A DNA stretch of 64,000 nt, taken from NCBI GenBank assembly GCA_022823165.1, contig JAJDXR010000044.1, positions 1 through 64,000 on the forward strand, given 5' to 3'. This document shows, one piece after another, positions 60,196-64,000 of this stretch. This DNA comes from Anaerolineae bacterium. GTDB taxonomy: Bacteria; Chloroflexota; Anaerolineae; Aggregatilineales; Phototrophicaceae. The notes beneath the pieces were generated by a model that saw only the letters and a list, made by a program, of their open reading frames with translations, did not search any database and had not been told where the DNA came from. How positions within the stretch are numbered: the first letter of the stretch is position 1; each line of letters begins with the position of its first letter. The position numbers were made by a program, and so were the translations under genes.

Positions 60196-61617
60196 ATGCG
60201 AAAAAAAGCGGATATCGCTGATTGGTTGGATGAACATCAACCGCGATTCACGCGAATGTCTGACGAAATCTGGGACAATCCGGAGTTGCAATTCCTGGAA
60301 TTCAAAGCCTCGAAATTGCAAGCTGATTTCCTGGAGGCTGAGGGCTTTCGCATCAACTGGGATCTGGGCGGGATCAGCACAGCCTTCGCGGCCGAATGGG
60401 GCGCCGGCGGACCCGTCATCGCCTTCGCCGGCGAATACGACGCCCTGCCCGGCTTATCACAAAAGGACCAGAGCCTGCGCGAGCCTATCAGCGCCGGCGG
60501 CGCCGGACACGGCTGCGGGCACAATCTGCTGGGCACGGGCTGCCTGGCGGCGGCTGTCGCCTTCAAGGAGTGGCTGCGGCAGAGCGGACGTGAAGGCACG
60601 GTCCGCTACTACGGCTGCCCGGCGGAAGAAGGCGGCAGCGGCAAAGTCTTTATGGGCCGCGATGGCGCCTTCGACGACCTTGACGCCACCTTCAACTGGC
60701 ATCCCTGGTATACCAATTCGGCTATGAAAGGCAGCTTGCTCAGCGTCAACCGCTACTACTTTCGCTTCAAAGGCAAATCCGCCCATGCCGCCGCCGATCC
60801 CCATTCAGGCCGCTCCGCCCTCGATGCGCTGGAGTTGATGAACATCGGCGTGAATTACCTGCGCGAGCATGTTACCGATGATGTGCGCCTGCACTATTCA
60901 ATTCTCAGCGGCGGGCTGGCGCCTAATGTCGTGCCCGATTACGCCGAGAGCTACTATTACGTGCGCGCCTATGAGCCGCAGAACCTGGAAGATGTCAGTC
61001 AGCGCGTCATACGCATCGCCAAAGGCGCGGCCATGATGACAGACACCGAGGTCGAGATCGTCTACAAGTCGGGTTCGACGCGCGTCCTCTCCAACGAAAC
61101 GCTGGCCGATCTTCAATACGACGTCATGCGCGGGCTGGGCGGCATCGACTTCAGCGCCGACGAGCTGGCCTATGCCGCTGATATCAACAAAAACTTCGGC
61201 GACGCCAATATTAAGACCTTGGTCGACCGTTACGGCGTCGCCCCCGACCGCGCCGAGCAGCCGCTCATCGGCGATGTGCTGCCCAGCGCCGACAAGGGCT
61301 ATGTGTCGCCGGGTTCGTCAGACATGGGCGATATGAGCTGGTACGCGCCCTGCAGCATGCTGCAGACCGCGACCTGGGCCAGCCGGGCGGCGGCGCATTC
61401 CTGGGGCGTCGTCGCCACCGGCCGCACATCCATCGGCCACAAAGGCATGATGTACGCGGCCAAGGTCATGGCGCTGGCGGCTGCGGAATTGGTCACTTCG
61501 CCGGAAATACTCCAACAGGCGCAGGCGGAGTTCCGCGCCGCTCTTGAGCGGACGCCTTACGTCTGCCCGATTCCGCCGGATGTCGGTCCGCCGCAGCACA
61601 AGCATCCGCTGCGCTGA
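60196..61617 (+). CDS. M20-family amidohydrolase, AbgB-like
   Basis: 473 residues, ATG seven bases after GGAGG. MSDEIWDNPELQFLEFKAS, FAGEYDALPGLSQ, GAGHGCGHNLLGTG, GCPAEEGGSGKVFMGR, TFNWHPWYTN and the late SHGDMSW-like SSDMGDMSWYAPC are marks of the p-aminobenzoyl-glutamate hydrolase B / indole-acetyl-amino-acid hydrolase group. Metal ligands (Cys/His/Glu) are present. It cleaves an amide between an aromatic acid and an amino acid; the real substrate is unknown. It stands alone. Confidence 0.88.
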   Translation: MRKKADIADWLDEHQPRFTRMSDEIWDNPELQFLEFKASKLQADFLEAEGFRINWDLGGISTAFAAEWGAGGPVIAFAGEYDALPGLSQKDQSLREPISAGGAGHGCGHNLLGTGCLAAAVAFKEWLRQSGREGTVRYYGCPAEEGGSGKVFMGRDGAFDDLDATFNWHPWYTNSAMKGSLLSVNRYYFRFKGKSAHAAADPHSGRSALDALELMNIGVNYLREHVTDDVRLHYSILSGGLAPNVVPDYAESYYYVRAYEPQNLEDVSQRVIRIAKGAAMMTDTEVEIVYKSGSTRVLSNETLADLQYDVMRGLGGIDFSADELAYAADINKNFGDANIKTLVDRYGVAPDRAEQPLIGDVLPSADKGYVSPGSSDMGDMSWYAPCSMLQTATWASRAAAHSWGVVATGRTSIGHKGMMYAAKVMALAAAELVTSPEILQQAQAEFRAALERTPYVCPIPPDVGPPQHKHPLR

Positions 61618-61623
61618 GTGTCT

Positions 61624-62274
61624 TTAAACGACGAGACGCTGGTCATATCCCAGCGCGACTAACTGCTCGAAGGCGTCCCAGACCTGCGCCGGAATCGCTT
61701 GCGGCGCTTGAAAGCCGTTCTCGCCGTAGACTTTGACCCGCTGGAAATCGCCCACGATGTGCTGAATCACGGCATCGCGCGGCAGCGGCCCGCGCAGATA
61801 ATCAGCGCAAGAAATCGGCGGCGACGTCACCAAGAAATCAATGCCGGGCCACTGCTTGAGCGCCGTCGCCAGCACCCGCCGTTCCATATACGGCTTCTGC
61901 GCCATGATGAAGGATTCTAAGTTGAGGTCGCGCGATTCCACCAACTGCCGCGTGTACTGGATATTCTCGCCGGTGTTGCGCGACCGGTTCTCGATCAGAA
62001 TAGCCTCGGATGGTAGACCCATCGCTCTCGCCCGCCGCGCGAAATACTCGGCTTCGGTGGCATCCCAGAATACGCCTAGCGCTGGATTCCGCTGCACAAC
62101 GCCGCCCGAAAACAGCAGGCGGGGCGCGTATCCCTGCTGATACAGCTCAACGGCGTAATCGGCCACGCGGATGTCATGGCTGCCGAGGACGAAGATGCAG
62201 TCCGCCGGGCGCAGCTCATGCCCGACGAGCATGTAGTCCCAGAGTATCTGAACAAGTGAATCCACATCTGGCAT
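61624..62274 (-). CDS. YdcF-family (DUF218) protein, soluble
   Basis: 216 residues without the membrane anchor of the copy at 35135. PADCIFVLGSHDIRVADYA, LLFSGGVVQRNP, ILIENRSRNTGENIQYTRQ and MAQKPYMERRVLATALKQW are DUF218 motifs, as in E. coli YdcF, which binds SAM. Function unknown. It converges on the AbgB-like gene with seven bases between. Confidence 0.85.
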   Translation of the reverse strand: MPDVDSLVQILWDYMLVGHELRPADCIFVLGSHDIRVADYAVELYQQGYAPRLLFSGGVVQRNPALGVFWDATEAEYFARRARAMGLPSEAILIENRSRNTGENIQYTRQLVESRDLNLESFIMAQKPYMERRVLATALKQWPGIDFLVTSPPISCADYLRGPLPRDAVIQHIVGDFQRVKVYGENGFQAPQAIPAQVWDAFEQLVALGYDQRLVV

Positions 62275-62313
62275 TACGACGGGCGACGAATCCAGTAGGT
62301 GGACGGACCACGA

Positions 62314-62886
62314 TCATGCGTCGGCGAATATTTCATGGACCGGAATCGCAAAGTCTGGAAGAATTTCCCCGCCGGTGAGGATATCCGGCTCCGACAGCGT
62401 GACGGACCCATAAGCAGTATGGACGGCGACAGATTGCAAATCAGGATAGACAATCCAAATCAGCGCTGTGCCGGCTTTGAGCAATTGCTGGATTTTCTTT
62501 TCAATGTCTTCAGCCTTGTTGCTTGGCGAGATGACCTCGACGGCCAATTCAGGCGCTACTGTCAACGGTTTTCGCGGCAGCCTGCCTGACAATCGTTCAG
62601 TTGATACAAATGCGATGTCTATTCCGCGCAGCGTGTCTTTGCCTTCGGGACTGCGCTCCAAAACAAAGGGGGCGTCGCCGCCCAACACGCGACCGAGCTT
62701 CCGTTCCTGGACGTGAATGAACATCGCTGCTGAGACTGTGCAGAGAACCGCCGCATGAATAGGATTTGGCAAGGGCATGTCGATGAGTTCTCCTTCAACG
62801 AGTTCGACCATGCGGTCAGCGTATTCGGGCTGCTGCATGATTTCCCAATAATCTTCCGCGCTGATAAATTGCTTTTCAACGATCAT
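62314..62886 (-). CDS. Uma2-family protein (PD-(D/E)XK nuclease fold)
   Basis: 190 residues. ISAEDYWEIMQQPEYADRM and ELVEGELIDMPLPNPIHA open the fold, DIAFVSTERL and PELAVEVISPSNKAEDIEKK give the D...E-x-V core, and LLKAGTALIWIVYPDLQSV ends it. This family is abundant in Cyanobacteria, Chloroflexota and related groups, often many copies per genome, with nuclease fold and unknown task. Starts at ATG 62886. Confidence 0.9.
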   Translation of the reverse strand: MIVEKQFISAEDYWEIMQQPEYADRMVELVEGELIDMPLPNPIHAAVLCTVSAAMFIHVQERKLGRVLGGDAPFVLERSPEGKDTLRGIDIAFVSTERLSGRLPRKPLTVAPELAVEVISPSNKAEDIEKKIQQLLKAGTALIWIVYPDLQSVAVHTAYGSVTLSEPDILTGGEILPDFAIPVHEIFADA

Positions 62887-62917
62887 GACGACAGATCTCC
62901 CCTCTGCTCGCGTGGCG

Positions 62918-63550
62918 CTAGAGCAACCTCATTGTACCGGATTCGCCATGCGAAACAAACTGCTTCAAAACCTGAAAATCCTTCTCCAGCGTTTCCCGCT
63001 GGCTGGCGTTGTAGAGCGCGGCGGCCGGGTGATACAGCGGCACGACCGAGGCTCGGCCATAGGCGGCGCGCACCTTAATAACCGCGCCATGCAGTTGGCT
63101 GATCTTCTGGTTGGCTTGAAACGCGCCGAAGCGCCGCAGGATAAATTCCATGGAGAAGCGCCCCAGCGTAGCGATGACCTTGGGCTGGATGATGCCAATC
63201 TGCCGTTCGAGAAAGGGCGCGTACAAGTCGATTTCGGTCTTGAGCGGGTCGCGATTATTAGGAGGCCGATCTTTGACGATATTGGTCACGTATACGCTGG
63301 AACGTTCGAGGTCAATGGATTCCAGCAATTCGTCCAGAACGCGGCCGGAAGCGCCGCAAAAGGGCCGGCCAGTCTCGGCTTCGTTCTTGCCCGGCGCCTC
63401 GCCGATGAACATGATGTCGGCGTAATGGTCGCCCTGCCCAATCACGGGGAAATAGCCGTTGCGCTGGCGATAGTCGTAAAGCGGCGACTCCTTGAGATTG
63501 ACTAATTCGTCTCTGATTGCGCGCAGCTTTTCGGTGCGTTCAGTCGACAT
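62918..63550 (-). CDS. Family-4-like uracil-DNA glycosylase without Fe-S cysteines
   Basis: 210 residues from ATG 63550. Motif A IMFIGEAPGKNEAETGRPF (residues 47-64) and motif B PLYHPAAALYN (171-181) are intact, as are YVTNIVKDRPPNNRDP and IATLGRFSMEFIL. Canonical family 4 enzymes hold a 4Fe-4S cluster with four cysteines: a CxxC near the N-terminus, one in the KCRPP segment, one in the CRPFL segment. Here these are replaced (LKESPLYDYR; KDRPP; LYAPFL), and the only cysteine of the protein is C65. It should still remove uracil from DNA, but the cluster cannot form. No operon partner. Confidence 0.85.
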   Translation of the reverse strand: MSTERTEKLRAIRDELVNLKESPLYDYRQRNGYFPVIGQGDHYADIMFIGEAPGKNEAETGRPFCGASGRVLDELLESIDLERSSVYVTNIVKDRPPNNRDPLKTEIDLYAPFLERQIGIIQPKVIATLGRFSMEFILRRFGAFQANQKISQLHGAVIKVRAAYGRASVVPLYHPAAALYNASQRETLEKDFQVLKQFVSHGESGTMRLL

Positions 63551-63608
63551 CTTTGACCTTGCTTTCTCCCCCTGAGCTAACCGTAGTCGAGCGCTTTCGC
63601 CAAGCTGT

Positions 63609-64000
63609 TCAGGAAGCGCGCCCGTTGAGCGCGGCCAGCAGCGCGGCGCCGTAGGTCTTGCGGCGCCAGGGACCCAAACCGCGGATGCCGCCGAGCTCGT
63701 CGACCGAGGCCGGTCTGCGCCGTGCGATGTCCCAGAGCGCGTCTTTGCTGATGATGACGTCCGATTCGACGCCGCGCTCCCGAGCTGTCTGGCGGCGCCA
63801 ACTGTGCAGCGCGCTGTAGCGATCGACGACAGCTTGCGGGATGGCTGCCTGCGCCGGCGGCCGATAGTCGACCCGGCTGGCCTGGCCATGCCGCACCGCC
63901 TGGATGAATTCGTCGCCGCTTTGGCGGATCAGCCAAGCCGGCAGGCGGCGCAGGTCATAGAGCTGCTTCAGCGAGCGCGGCGGCGATTTGACCAATTGCA
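63609..64000 (-). CDS. HRDC-domain protein, C-terminal part of a RNase D-like enzyme (5' cut by window edge)
   Basis: Open to the right edge; about 129 residues seen. SLKQLYDLRRLPAWLIRQ resembles the region after the exonuclease domain of RNase D, and ALWDIARRRPASVDELGGI then GLGPWRRKTYGAALLAALN is an HRDC domain, which binds nucleic acid. RecQ helicases also end in HRDC, so that is the alternative. The catalytic part would lie beyond 64000. Confidence 0.75.
   Translation of the reverse strand, partial: QLVKSPPRSLKQLYDLRRLPAWLIRQSGDEFIQAVRHGQASRVDYRPPAQAAIPQAVVDRYSALHSWRRQTARERGVESDVIISKDALWDIARRRPASVDELGGIRGLGPWRRKTYGAALLAALNGRAS

Noticed and set aside
63551..63889. Upstream extension of the uracil-DNA glycosylase frame
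   Set aside because: The 113 added residues are antisense-like, rich in Arg and Ser, and overlap the HRDC gene in another frame; ATG 63550 fits the family start.

Overview
The window is about 64 kb of GC-rich bacterial chromosome. Gene content points to the phylum Chloroflexota, probably an Anaerolineae-like lineage: an mra/mur/fts cluster in one run, a class II B12-dependent ribonucleotide reductase, FadN-type beta-oxidation genes and a compact infC-rpmI-rplT operon. The assignment is inference from gene style and order; no 16S rRNA is present.

Layout. 1-11.1 kb: a cut HNH nuclease, a LysE exporter, an M20 peptidase, a lipoprotein, a methyltransferase, then a leftward beta-oxidation group (TetR regulator, SDR, FadB-type enzyme, thiolase). 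An AT-richer AAA ATPase + TOPRIM-like gene pair of defence type, on the opposite strand, separates the thiolase from the FadB gene. 11.6-14.7 kb: a serine-biosynthesis-like operon (SerB-like phosphatase, second HAD phosphatase, SerA-like dehydrogenase). 14.7-17.6 kb: DUF2335 membrane protein, a small overlapping gene, uvrC. 17.7-32.1 kb: the division and cell-wall cluster rsmH-ftsL-ftsI-mraY-murD-ftsW-murG-murC-murB-ftsQ-ftsA-ftsZ, closed by a strong terminator. 32.4-40.8 kb: nrdJ, a YdcF-like protein, an arginase-family protein, a small four-cysteine protein, infC-rpmI-rplT, a SpoU methyltransferase, lpdA. 40.8-48 kb (leftward): a methyltransferase, two tandem GT39-like membrane glycosyltransferases, a GNAT enzyme and a membrane Fe-S oxidoreductase. 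48.2-64 kb: DinB-like, hisS-malQ, an acidic protein ending in a clamp-binding-like peptide, tadA, tRNA-Ser, a secreted acidic protein, LOG protein, solute-binding protein, GNAT proteins, tRNA-Asn, a broken ADP-ribosylglycohydrolase, coaX, AbgB-like amidohydrolase, YdcF-like, Uma2, a uracil-DNA glycosylase without Fe-S cysteines, and a cut HRDC/RNase D-like gene.

The most notable observations are: (1) a small non-coding transposable element (MITE) in three copies, each with imperfect terminal inverted repeats and its own 8-bp target duplication, one sitting between murG and murC; (2) an FtsI-type penicillin-binding protein inside an otherwise intact division cluster in which all three catalytic motifs are altered; (3) a family-4-like uracil-DNA glycosylase that keeps motifs A and B but has lost all four iron-sulphur cysteines; (4) the AAA/TOPRIM-like pair inserted in the beta-oxidation locus; (5) a SerA-like enzyme with His in place of the catalytic Arg; and (6) a short acidic protein ending in QMSLF. 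No CRISPR array, rRNA, prophage or complete insertion sequence was seen.
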